Assembly (NCBI GenBank): GCA_902782955.1
Contig: CACZPD010000243.1
Location: 1-10,928, forward strand
Length of the DNA: 10,928 bases
DNA from: an uncultured Erysipelotrichaceae bacterium
GTDB lineage: Bacteria; Bacillota_I; Bacilli_A; Erysipelotrichales; Erysipelotrichaceae
Direction: 5' to 3'
Of the stretch, positions 1-6,628 are shown one piece after another. How positions within the stretch are numbered: the first letter of the stretch is position 1; each line of letters begins with the position of its first letter. The notes under the pieces are model-generated. The model ran no database searches, had not been told where the DNA came from, and worked only from the letters and a program-made list of their open reading frames with translations. The position numbers and the translations under genes were made by a program.

Positions 1-588
1 AAGATCCTTAACACACGGGCCATTGCCAAGGCAGCCGTCCTGGGCGCTGTGGCCTTCGTACTGATGCTGCTGGAATTCCCGCTTCCGGTCGCGCCGACTT
101 TCTACAAGATGGATTTCAGCGAAGCAGCTGTCCTGATGGGCGGATTTGCCCTCGGACCGGCTTATGCCGTGATCATCGAAGCGCTCAAAGTCGCGCTGAA
201 CCTGATCTTCCAGGGAACGATCACGATGGGCGTAGGGGAAATGGCCAACTTCCTGATCGGTATATCCTTCACCGTCCCGGCAGCGTATATGTACAGCAAA
301 AACAAGACGCTCAAAACCGCGATCAAGGGCATGGTCATCGGTACATTGTGCATGATGGCGGCAGGGGTGCTGCTGAACTATTTCGTCCTTCTCCCGGCCT
401 ATGTTGCGCTGGCGCACTTCCCGATGGAAGCGATCATCGGCGCCGGACAGGCGATCTTCCCGTTCATACAGAACAAATTCACATTCGTCATGGCATGTGT
501 AACGCCGTTCAACCTGATCAAGGGAATCCTGGTCAGCGTCGTGACACGTCTGCTCTACAAGCGGCTTTCACCGGTCCTGCACGCCTGA
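1..588 (+). CDS. ribU: Riboflavin ECF transporter S component, RibU-like (5' end outside window)
   Basis: Partial gene: the frame is open from base 1, so the true start lies upstream; 195 residues and the TGA stop are visible. The product is a very hydrophobic membrane protein with about five or six predicted helices. An internal KMDFSE segment followed by LMGGFALGP matches the LDFS/GGF-GP signature of RibU. A GVGEMANFLIG stretch and a PFNLIKG segment near the C-terminus are also typical of this family. Known for the family: RibU binds riboflavin in the membrane and works with the shared EcfA/EcfA'/EcfT energising module to import it. No ECF ATPase or EcfT gene is visible here, as is usual for group II ECF transporters where the module is encoded elsewhere. 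A FMN riboswitch would lie upstream of base 1 and cannot be judged. Another S component of the same fold is possible, but the motifs favour riboflavin. Confidence 0.85.
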   Translation, partial: KILNTRAIAKAAVLGAVAFVLMLLEFPLPVAPTFYKMDFSEAAVLMGGFALGPAYAVIIEALKVALNLIFQGTITMGVGEMANFLIGISFTVPAAYMYSKNKTLKTAIKGMVIGTLCMMAAGVLLNYFVLLPAYVALAHFPMEAIIGAGQAIFPFIQNKFTFVMACVTPFNLIKGILVSVVTRLLYKRLSPVLHA

Positions 589-601
589 TTCAGCAAATCA
601 G

Positions 602-683
602 ACCTTCTGTAAAATGGCTTTGTTTCATATATGTTTTTTGAAACAAATGATATATAATAGTCATGTTACAGAAAGGTTTTTTT
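602..683 (+). terminator. Terminator-like stem with internal hairpin and T7 tract, covering a downstream promoter and RBS
   Basis: Seen in sequence: 602-612 (ACCTTCTGTAA) pairs with 666-677 (TTACAGAAAGGT) as 11 base pairs with one bulged A (672). Seven T follow, 677-683, the first of them in the last base pair. The 53-nt loop contains a second perfect 9-bp inverted repeat, TTTGTTTCA at 619-627 and TGAAACAAA at 639-647. This could end ribU transcripts. The 3' arm contains the AGAAAGG ribosome binding site of the next gene, so readthrough RNA could also hide that site. Transcripts starting at the nested promoter would lack the 5' arm. The stem is AT-rich and the loop long, so terminator strength is uncertain. 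Confidence 0.45.
648..659 (+). promoter_or_regulatory. Probable promoter -10 region for the 684-1721 gene and cmk-der
   Basis: The segment TGATATATAATA contains a perfect TATAAT at 653-658. It also contains a TGn element directly before TATATA at 648-656, an extended -10 arrangement. No good -35 hexamer is seen at 16-18 bp; the window there is ATGTT-like. The same TGnTATATAATA string occurs before dnaE at 6612-6623. Transcription would start near 664-667, between the upstream in-frame ATG at 663 and the ATG at 684. Confidence 0.55.
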
Positions 684-1721
684 ATGGCTAATCTATCACG
701 AAGCGAAAAATACAGAGAACTGCGCAACAGTCTCCAGAACGAGATCGATGACGGCTATCAGTCAAAAGAGCTTTCCCGTTTCGAGAAGCGTCTGAACCGG
801 ATCGATTCCCGCAATTTTTCCCGTGAAGGTAATTATACGAGATCTGCGGATGATTATGATCCCTCACATGCAAGGCGGCTCAGGCGTACAGATGATCCGG
901 AATTCGCTCCTGCGGAACCGGCAGAGCCGGCACCGAGAACGCCTTCCTTTGCGAACAGCAGGCCGATGGTCTCCGATACAGGAGATTCCTATGAGAATGA
1001 TTTCCTGGATCAGTACATCCGCGAAGTCAAGCAGTACAATGTCAGGCAGGGAAACGCTGTCAGCGACAATACCTCTGTCAATGTACTTCAGCAGCTGAAT
1101 CCGCAGCAGGAAAGCACATACAGCAGGGATCCTTACGCTTCCGTGCAGCAGAGGCAGAGACCTGTGCAGATGCAGCGTCAGAGAACGGAAAAACCGCAGA
1201 TCCAGCATGATTATTACCGGGATTTCTACAAACGCCGTTATGAAGATCAGAATCCGGTACAGGAAGCTCCTGCGCCGGCAGAAAGTCCTTTCGAGGAAGA
1301 TTCCCAGACCATGTCCAAAGAGGACATCATGGCGGAAGTACAGAGTCTTGTCAACGGGAGAAAGAGCGGGCAGAGTACGCTCAATGTCCCCCAGATGTCT
1401 TATATGCAGAACCGGCGCAAGCAGCCGGCACCGCAGCAGCCGGCATACAACGATACTTTCAATTACTCGGAATTCGAGGATACCGAGGATGAGGATTACT
1501 TTGACAGACACAGCGAGGCGGAAAGAGATACCCGCCAGCAGCTTCTGAATGAAACGACACAGATGCGCGCCCAGCTGGATGACTATGAAGACAACCTGAA
1601 CGAAGTCAGTGACAAGATCCGTCATACGGACCGTATCCTGAACATCATCCTGATCGTCCTGATCATTGCCCTCGGCATTGCGCTGGCATTTGTAGTCTAC
1701 TGGATCGTACTGACACGATAG
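684..1721 (+). CDS. Unrecognised tail-anchored membrane protein with a disordered Q/P/E-rich cytoplasmic region
   Basis: I do not recognise a family. The product is 345 aa. Residues 1-45 are charged and probably helical (MANLSRSEKY onward, with many K/R/E). Residues 50-275 are low-complexity and rich in P, Q, E, R, D and Y, with proline-alanine runs near 75-86 and 193-202 and glutamine-rich stretches near 136-172 and 246-252. Two possible short helices stand out, at 104-120 (NDFLDQYIREVKQY) and 211-226 (SKEDIMAEVQSLV). Residues 278-315 look like a coiled coil. Residues 318-342 form one strongly hydrophobic helix, followed by only a few residues. There is no N-terminal signal, so the expected topology is a tail anchor with the long region in the cytoplasm. 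The ATG at 684 is chosen because AGAAAGG (670-676) sits 7 nt before it; an in-frame ATG at 663 lies at or before the predicted transcription start. The gene ends 13 bp before cmk and probably heads its operon. A scaffold role in division, envelope work or secretion is conceivable but not shown. Confidence 0.8.
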   Translation: MANLSRSEKYRELRNSLQNEIDDGYQSKELSRFEKRLNRIDSRNFSREGNYTRSADDYDPSHARRLRRTDDPEFAPAEPAEPAPRTPSFANSRPMVSDTGDSYENDFLDQYIREVKQYNVRQGNAVSDNTSVNVLQQLNPQQESTYSRDPYASVQQRQRPVQMQRQRTEKPQIQHDYYRDFYKRRYEDQNPVQEAPAPAESPFEEDSQTMSKEDIMAEVQSLVNGRKSGQSTLNVPQMSYMQNRRKQPAPQQPAYNDTFNYSEFEDTEDEDYFDRHSEAERDTRQQLLNETTQMRAQLDDYEDNLNEVSDKIRHTDRILNIILIVLIIALGIALAFVVYWIVLTR

Positions 1722-1734
1722 AGGAGTTATTGAT

Positions 1735-2406
1735 ATGCGGATCAATATAGCGATTGACGGACCGAGTGCTGCCGGAAAAAGCACCATATCCAAACGGCTT
1801 GCGGAAAAGCTTTCCTATGTCCATCTCGATACCGGAGCCATGTACCGCTGCACAGCGCTGAAAGCTGTTCAGAGCGGCATCGCGCTTGATGATGAGGAAG
1901 CCGTATGTGAAATGCTGAAGAATACGGAGATCCGGATGACACCGGCAGGGGATGTATTCCTTGACGGCAGGGATGTCAGCGACGCGATCCGCACCGATGA
2001 GATCTCGCTTGCGGCCAGCGATGTTTCCAAACTGAAGAACGTCAGAAGGGACCTGGTTCTCCGCCAGCAGGAAATGGCAAAGGAAAAAGGCTTTATCATG
2101 GACGGCAGGGATATCGGTACTGTCGTGCTGAAAGATGCAGAAGTCAAGATCTACATGACCGCTTCCGCCAGGGCAAGAGCGGAAAGAAGATATAAGCAGA
2201 ATATTGAAAAAGGCATTCCTACTTCCGATATCGACACGATCGAAAAGGAGATCGCGGAGCGGGATTATCAGGATATGCACCGTGAGAATTCACCGCTGAC
2301 CAAAGCGGAGGATGCAGTGGAGATCGATACTTCCTACATGTCCATCGAGGAAGTAACAGATACCATTTATGCACTTGCGGAACCCTTTCTGAATCAGGAG
2401 GGCTGA
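1735..2406 (+). CDS. cmk: Cytidylate kinase (CMP/dCMP kinase)
   Basis: Cytoplasmic enzyme that transfers the ATP gamma-phosphate to CMP and dCMP, supplying CDP/dCDP for nucleic acid and lipid precursors. The length of 223 aa is normal for the bacterial enzyme. Visible motifs are the P-loop GPSAAGKST at residues 9-17, LDTGAMYR at 31-38 (nucleotide-monophosphate side), [11 protein letters not shown] at 81-91, the strongly conserved DGRDIGTVV at 123-131, and the lid/C-terminal [13 protein letters not shown] at 176-188. The start is well placed, with GAGGAG (1721-1726) 8 nt before the ATG. The RBS begins on the last base of the upstream gene's stop codon. der starts 2 bp after this stop, so translational coupling and co-transcription are likely; cmk-der adjacency is common in Gram-positive and other bacteria. 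No anomaly was seen. Confidence 0.97.
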   Translation: MRINIAIDGPSAAGKSTISKRLAEKLSYVHLDTGAMYRCTALKAVQSGIALDDEEAVCEMLKNTEIRMTPAGDVFLDGRDVSDAIRTDEISLAASDVSKLKNVRRDLVLRQQEMAKEKGFIMDGRDIGTVVLKDAEVKIYMTASARARAERRYKQNIEKGIPTSDIDTIEKEIAERDYQDMHRENSPLTKAEDAVEIDTSYMSIEEVTDTIYALAEPFLNQEG

Positions 2407-2408
2407 AA

Positions 2409-3722
2409 ATGAATACAGGAGTAATTGCGATCGTAGGCAGACCGAATGTAGGGAAGTCTACGATCTTTAATCGAATTATAGGGGAACGTCTGTCGATCGT
2501 CGAAGATACGGCCGGCGTGACCCGTGACAGGATCTACGCGGCCGGTGAATGGCTCGGGAAGACATTCCGTCTGATCGACACCGGCGGGATCCAGCTGGAG
2601 AATGAACCGTTCCAGGAAGAGATCCGGGCACAGGTCCAGATCGCGGTCGACGAAGCGGATGTCATCGTTATGGTATGCGACGGGAAAACAGGACTGTCGG
2701 ATGATGATTCCTATATTGCGTCCATGCTGCAGAAACAGGACAAGCCGGTCGTGCTTGCCGTCAACATGATCGATGACCCGGACAAGGTGATCAATATCTA
2801 TGAGTTCTATTCCCTCGGCCTCGGTGACCCGATGGCAGTATCGGGTCTGCACGGACTCGGGATCGGCGATCTTCTCGACGCGTGCATGGCGAAAATGCCG
2901 GACAAGGACAACGAAGAGGAATACCAGGGCATCCATATCGCGGTGATCGGTGAACCGAATGTCGGCAAATCATCCCTCGTCAATGCCATCCTCAGGGAAA
3001 ACCGCTCCATCGTATCGGATATTCAGGGCACGACAAGGGACGCCATCGATACACCCTTTGAATATGAAGGGGAACCGTATGTCATCGTGGATACGGCAGG
3101 TATCCGCAAACGCGGCAAAGTCTACGAATCCATTGAAAAGTATTCCGTGCTCAGGGCTATGAAAGCCATCGAGCGCTGTGATGTCGTATTATTCCTCATT
3201 GACGGTGAAAAGGGGATCCGCGAACAGGACAAACATGTGGCAGGCTATGCCAGCGAAGCGGGCAAGCCGCTGATCATTGTCGTAAACAAATGGGACGCAG
3301 TCGAAAAAGACGATAAGACCATGAACCGCTTCACGGAACAGATCCGCTCTGAATTTGCTTACCTCTCATACGCACCGATTCTCTATGTAAGTGCCCTGAC
3401 CCATCAGAGGGTGACGGAGATCATACCCAAAGTGAATGAGGTCTATGAGAATGCGACCAGGAGGATCCCGACAAACATACTGAACGAAGTGATCGCGGAT
3501 ACGCAGATCACAAATCCGGCACCGGCAAGGAACGGCAAGCGGTTCCGCATCTACTACGCGACGCAGGTCGCTTCACTGCCGCCGACATTCGTTCTCTCAT
3601 GCAACGATCCGAAGCTGATGCATTTCACATATCAGAGGTTTATCGAAAACTCCCTGAGAAGGGCATTTGCCCTTGAAGGGACTCCCATCCGCATCATCAC
3701 CAGAAAGAAGATATCTGAATAG
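2409..3722 (+). CDS. der: Ribosome-associated double GTPase Der (EngA)
   Basis: Essential GTPase that assists late 50S ribosomal subunit assembly in the cytoplasm. The length of 437 aa matches the family, and all three domains are present. GTPase domain 1 has G1 GRPNVGKS at residues 10-17, G3 DTGG at 57-60 and G4 NMID at 119-122. GTPase domain 2 has G1 GEPNVGKS at 181-188, G3 DTAG at 228-231 and G4 NKWD at 293-296. The KH-like C-terminal domain covers about 353-437, with the usual [10 protein letters not shown] segment. The oddity is that the first G4 motif is N-M-I-D instead of N-K-x-D, with Met120 encoded by ATG at 2766-2768. The invariant Asp that reads guanine is kept. AGGAGGG at 2396-2402, inside the cmk end, lies 6 nt before the ATG. 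A hairpin follows the TAG stop. Confidence 0.97.
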   Translation: MNTGVIAIVGRPNVGKSTIFNRIIGERLSIVEDTAGVTRDRIYAAGEWLGKTFRLIDTGGIQLENEPFQEEIRAQVQIAVDEADVIVMVCDGKTGLSDDDSYIASMLQKQDKPVVLAVNMIDDPDKVINIYEFYSLGLGDPMAVSGLHGLGIGDLLDACMAKMPDKDNEEEYQGIHIAVIGEPNVGKSSLVNAILRENRSIVSDIQGTTRDAIDTPFEYEGEPYVIVDTAGIRKRGKVYESIEKYSVLRAMKAIERCDVVLFLIDGEKGIREQDKHVAGYASEAGKPLIIVVNKWDAVEKDDKTMNRFTEQIRSEFAYLSYAPILYVSALTHQRVTEIIPKVNEVYENATRRIPTNILNEVIADTQITNPAPARNGKRFRIYYATQVASLPPTFVLSCNDPKLMHFTYQRFIENSLRRAFALEGTPIRIITRKKISE

Positions 3723-3728
3723 ACAAGG

Positions 3729-3754
3729 AAAGACGAGCCGTTCGGCTCGTCTTT
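3729..3754. terminator. Bidirectional hairpin terminator between convergent der and the PBP gene
   Basis: AAAGACGAGCC (3729-3739) is a perfect inverted repeat of GGCTCGTCTTT (3744-3754), with a 4-nt loop GTTC. The 11-bp stem has a GC-rich upper part and A/T at its base, so RNA from either strand ends in a short U run. It lies 6 bp after the der stop and 1 bp before the - strand stop of the penicillin-binding protein gene. The U tracts are only three long and belong to the stem, so termination may be incomplete. Confidence 0.75.
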
Positions 3755-3755
3755 A

Positions 3756-6506
3756 TCAGTTGTCCTTTTTGTCCTTGTCTTTTTTCTTGTCTTTATCTTT
3801 CTTTTCGTCCTTTTTCTCGTCGTCCTTCTTTTCGTCGTCTTTTTTCTCTTCGTCTTCCTCTTCTTTCTCTTCTTCCACTTCCGGAATATAAGTGCCTGCA
3901 TTGGTGCACAGCTTGTCACTGGTTCCTTTTGAGTTGTAGTAATAGCCGCATACGCTGATATTGCCGCTGAGTTCAGCCGGCAGACCTGCGTAGGCACCTG
4001 TTGTGCTCGTTACAGTAGTGATATAGGAAGAATTGGCATAGATCTCCGCGACATAGGTGTTGCCGCGGTTGCGGAAGAGCCAGGACGTATCGACAAGACA
4101 AGCGCCTTTCTGGCTGATGTTGTTCCACTGGTCGTGCAGGGAGATATCCCTGGATCCGCCGGAACAGCCATTCTGGGAGTTCCAGTTGATGTAGACGAGA
4201 CCGTTGGAACAGGAAGCGTTGATGCTGGTAAGTGTCGGAGCGCCGCTTGTATATTCGTCAGCGCTGATCATCGGTGTATTCTTCAGGCCTGCTGAGGATA
4301 CCTGTGATGTTTTCATGGATCCGCGCGGCATCCAGCTTTCGGATTTGACATGCGGATAAGTTCCGTATGCATAGGTGACTTCCACAACATCATCCGGTTT
4401 GGAAACACCTTTGAGGGCATCGCTTTCAGCGACTTCCTCTTCAGCGTTGAGGAGCTGCAGGTTGATGTTGCCGGGGATGTTCATATTGCTCTTCCACTGC
4501 TGGAAATATGTACCCTGGTTCTTTACAGCTTTGTCATAACCCGTCCATACCGCGTTGGTGTACTGGGAAGTATTGGAGATCATCCACTTGTCCTTGGCGG
4601 CGTTCTTCGGGATACCGTACTGCAGACCGTCGGAGCCCCAGTCGGTCGTGCCGGTCTTCGCATATACCGGATAAGACTTTCTCAGTATCTGCATGTAGTT
4701 GAAGATATTGCCGCTGACGTTGTTTTCTTCCAGCTGGGTGACCAGCCATGCGCTTCCCGCGGAAAGCACACGCTTGTTCTGGTTTTCCGGCAGGTATTCC
4801 TCACCGGTCGACATGACGATCTTCGTGATCGTATGCGGTTCATTGTATACGCCCATATTGATGAGCATGGCGTGCGCGCCTGCCATCTGCTTGACGGTAG
4901 CGACGAAGTCGTTTCCGCCGATCGCGTAGGACATATGGAACTTCTCGTTGGAAATTGCCGAGTACCCGATCTCATTCAGGTAGCTGACGACTTTTTCGCT
5001 TCCGATCTTCGCGGTAACATTTTCCAGCGTCAGGATAGCAGGAATATTGAGTGACTGTGCAACAGCATTCTTGATCGTGACATCACCGACATATTTGCCG
5101 GTCGCGTTGACAAGTACGCGGCTTTCACCAGGGAAGGTAATCGGCTTGTCGAGCAGGATCTCATCCAGGGAATAACCGAGATATTCAAATGCCAATGCAT
5201 AGCTCAGCACAGGCTTGATCGAGGAACCCGGCTGCTTGAACTGTGAAGTCGCACGGTTCAGGGAACGGGCTGTATTCTGATCATAATGACGTCCGCCGCC
5301 GATACCGACGATCTCGCCGTTGTGGTTGTTCATAACGACGATCGCTGCCTGGAACAGATCATCCGGCCAGTAAACACCGCCTTCGCCGGCTTCGATCGAT
5401 TCGATCTTTTTCTGGATCGTCCGGTTCATGGATGTGTAGATCCGCATGCCCTTGACGACCGGATCATAGCCGGTCATGGCTATGGCTTCCTCGATGACCG
5501 CGTCGATATAGGCAGGGTAGTCCCTGCTTTCAACATTCAGATTGTCTTCACCGATCAGCTGGTCTTCAACCTTGATCGACTTGGCCAGTTCCTTTTCCTC
5601 GGCTGTAATGTAGCCGTGCTGTTCCATCATATCGAGAACCTGGTTTCTGCGCTTTGTGGCATGTTCCAGATAATCATACGGGTTGTACTGGTTCGGCAGG
5701 TTGACGATGCCGGCCAGCAGGGCGGATTCACTGATATTGAGATCGGTGACATCCTTATTGAAGTAGTACTGCGCCGCTTTCTTGACGCCTCTGATCTGGC
5801 CGCCGAAGTTCAGCTTGTTGACATAGAGTTCGAAGATATGCTTCTTGTCCATCATTCTTTCAAGCTTCAGGGCCAGGAAGATCTGCTGTGCTTTGTAGGA
5901 AAGCGATTTGGAACGTTCCGTACTTTCATCACCGGCATCGATCGAGAAGTAGGTATTCTTTACCAGCTGCATGGTGAATGTGGAACCGCCCTGGCCGAAG
6001 TCGCCGTGCATGACGTTTTCGATCGCCGCTTTGGTGAAACGGGGGATATCGAAGCCGTTATGCTGGAAGTAACGTGAATCCTCAATGGAGAGGAACGCGT
6101 CGATCAGCGATTCCGGACATTTCTCATAGGTCGTGTTCTCACGGTAGATCGTACCGATCTCCGTCAGGAGCTTTCCCTCCCCGTCATAGATCTTGCTGGA
6201 TTCCTCACTGATGAAATCCTTGGATCTGAGCTGGGGTGTTCCTTCTAGCATCTTGTTCATCGTCTTGACGGCAAATACGCCGACAGCGAGATAACAGGAC
6301 ATGACGAGAATAAAGAAAGCCATCAGGACATTCAGGATCTTATGCCGGCGGGCATACCGGCGGCGGTGTTTCCACTTTGCCTGTTCTGCCGGGGAAAGTT
6401 CTTCCAGCTTGATCTTCTTGTACTCTCTCAGTTTCTGTCTTCTATATTGCCTGCGGGTTATCGGTTTCGCAGTTTCTTTTTTCTCTTTGTTGTTCTGATT
6501 CGTCAT
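3756..6506 (-). CDS. Class A penicillin-binding protein (transglycosylase/transpeptidase) with C-terminal extension
   Basis: Bifunctional peptidoglycan synthase of PBP1A/PonA type, 916 aa. Residues 1-56 are cytoplasmic and rich in K/R; 57-80 form a single signal-anchor helix. The GT51 glycosyltransferase domain shows EDSRYFQHNG at 142-151 (catalytic Glu142), GQGGSTFTMQLVKN at 171-184 and LALKLERMMDKKHIFELYVN at 211-230. The transpeptidase domain shows S428-x-x-K431 (nucleophile Ser428), SLN at 485-487 and KTGTT at 617-621. It polymerises lipid II glycan strands and cross-links peptide stems outside the membrane, and is a beta-lactam target. After the catalytic part, residues about 750-875 form a beta-rich, Fn3-like module with five cysteines (766, 781, 803, 853, 867). 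Residues 876-916 consist almost only of E, K and D. The start is supported by GAGG (6514-6517, read on the - strand) 7 nt before the ATG. Its closest named orthologue was not determined. Confidence 0.95.
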   Translation of the reverse strand: MTNQNNKEKKETAKPITRRQYRRQKLREYKKIKLEELSPAEQAKWKHRRRYARRHKILNVLMAFFILVMSCYLAVGVFAVKTMNKMLEGTPQLRSKDFISEESSKIYDGEGKLLTEIGTIYRENTTYEKCPESLIDAFLSIEDSRYFQHNGFDIPRFTKAAIENVMHGDFGQGGSTFTMQLVKNTYFSIDAGDESTERSKSLSYKAQQIFLALKLERMMDKKHIFELYVNKLNFGGQIRGVKKAAQYYFNKDVTDLNISESALLAGIVNLPNQYNPYDYLEHATKRRNQVLDMMEQHGYITAEEKELAKSIKVEDQLIGEDNLNVESRDYPAYIDAVIEEAIAMTGYDPVVKGMRIYTSMNRTIQKKIESIEAGEGGVYWPDDLFQAAIVVMNNHNGEIVGIGGGRHYDQNTARSLNRATSQFKQPGSSIKPVLSYALAFEYLGYSLDEILLDKPITFPGESRVLVNATGKYVGDVTIKNAVAQSLNIPAILTLENVTAKIGSEKVVSYLNEIGYSAISNEKFHMSYAIGGNDFVATVKQMAGAHAMLINMGVYNEPHTITKIVMSTGEEYLPENQNKRVLSAGSAWLVTQLEENNVSGNIFNYMQILRKSYPVYAKTGTTDWGSDGLQYGIPKNAAKDKWMISNTSQYTNAVWTGYDKAVKNQGTYFQQWKSNMNIPGNINLQLLNAEEEVAESDALKGVSKPDDVVEVTYAYGTYPHVKSESWMPRGSMKTSQVSSAGLKNTPMISADEYTSGAPTLTSINASCSNGLVYINWNSQNGCSGGSRDISLHDQWNNISQKGACLVDTSWLFRNRGNTYVAEIYANSSYITTVTSTTGAYAGLPAELSGNISVCGYYYNSKGTSDKLCTNAGTYIPEVEEEKEEEDEEKKDDEKKDDEKKDEKKDKDKKKDKDKKDN
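3759..3881 (-). repeat. Low-complexity E/K/D tail coding segment of the PBP gene
   Basis: On the - strand this segment encodes the last 41 residues, 876-916. It opens with a glutamate-rich run and moves into imperfect short repeats of the form DDEKKD/DEKKD and then KDKDKK. On the DNA it appears as purine-rich, near-repeating units of 6-15 bases that could slip and change length between strains. Only one V and a final N break the E/K/D composition. Confidence 0.8.
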
Positions 6507-6538
6507 GGACTATCCTCATAATCATTTTACGACTTCCT

Positions 6539-6568
6539 ATTGTAGCATATTTTTATAAGATTGCTTAA
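6539..6568 (-). promoter_or_regulatory. Probable promoter of the PBP gene
   Basis: Read on the - strand, TGC followed by TACAAT (6547 down to 6539) makes an extended -10 element. A weak -35 candidate TTAAGC (6568-6563) lies 18 bp upstream. It would give a leader of about 25-30 nt containing GAGG before the ATG at 6506. An alternative -10-like TATAAA lies slightly further upstream. The -35 candidate falls inside the palindrome at 6562-6571. Confidence 0.45.
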
Positions 6569-6571
6569 GCA
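6562..6571. promoter_or_regulatory. 10-bp perfect palindrome TGCTTAAGCA, possible operator
   Basis: TGCTTAAGCA equals its own reverse complement. It lies in the divergent region between the PBP gene and dnaE and covers the -35 candidate of the PBP promoter. Operator function is inferred only from position and symmetry; no regulator is known from this window. Confidence 0.25.
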
Positions 6572-6586
6572 TAATCCGGGATAAGG

Positions 6587-6596
6587 GGAATATTCC
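6587..6596. promoter_or_regulatory. 10-bp perfect palindrome GGAATATTCC, possible operator
   Basis: GGAATATTCC equals its own reverse complement. Its centre lies 25 bp from that of the palindrome at 6562-6571 and it overlaps the expected -35 area of the dnaE promoter. The sequence differs from the first palindrome, so two copies of one operator are not shown. The function is inferred. Confidence 0.25.
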
Positions 6597-6611
6597 GATA
6601 TCTTAAGAAAC

Positions 6612-6623
6612 TGTTATATAATA
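6612..6623 (+). promoter_or_regulatory. Probable dnaE promoter -10 region, very close to the start codon
   Basis: TGTTATATAATA holds a perfect TATAAT at 6617-6622 and an extended form TGT-TATATA at 6612-6620. The ATG at 6629 follows 6 nt after TATAAT, about where transcription itself should begin. No strong -35 is seen; TTCCGA (6593-6598, 18-bp spacing) is the best candidate. The string TGnTATATAATA is shared with 648-659. Confidence 0.55.
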
Positions 6624-6628
6624 ACACT

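Noticed and set aside
663..683. ATG at 663 as the start of the tail-anchored protein gene (7 extra residues)
   Set aside because: It lies only 4 nt after TATAAT, at or before the expected transcription start, and has no RBS. The ATG at 684 has AGAAAGG at proper spacing.
864..1793. Long open frame of 309 codons on the - strand, opposite the 684-1721 gene and the cmk start
   Set aside because: It crosses two well-supported + strand genes, has no recognisable domain, and its composition (runs of I, R, L) is that of a complement of acidic and glutamine-rich coding sequence. It is a shadow frame.
3759..3881. Possible CRISPR or tandem repeat array in the TTTTTCTTGTC-like run
   Set aside because: The near-repeats are short, irregular and without spacers, and they translate in frame to the charged PBP tail.
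4350..5054. Open + strand frame of 234 codons inside the PBP gene
   Set aside because: Antisense to the transpeptidase domain with conserved motifs on the - strand; no RBS-supported start and no recognisable domain.
5286..6077. Open + strand frame of 263 codons inside the PBP gene
   Set aside because: Antisense to the glycosyltransferase domain; its Asp/Val/Phe-rich composition mirrors the opposite gene.
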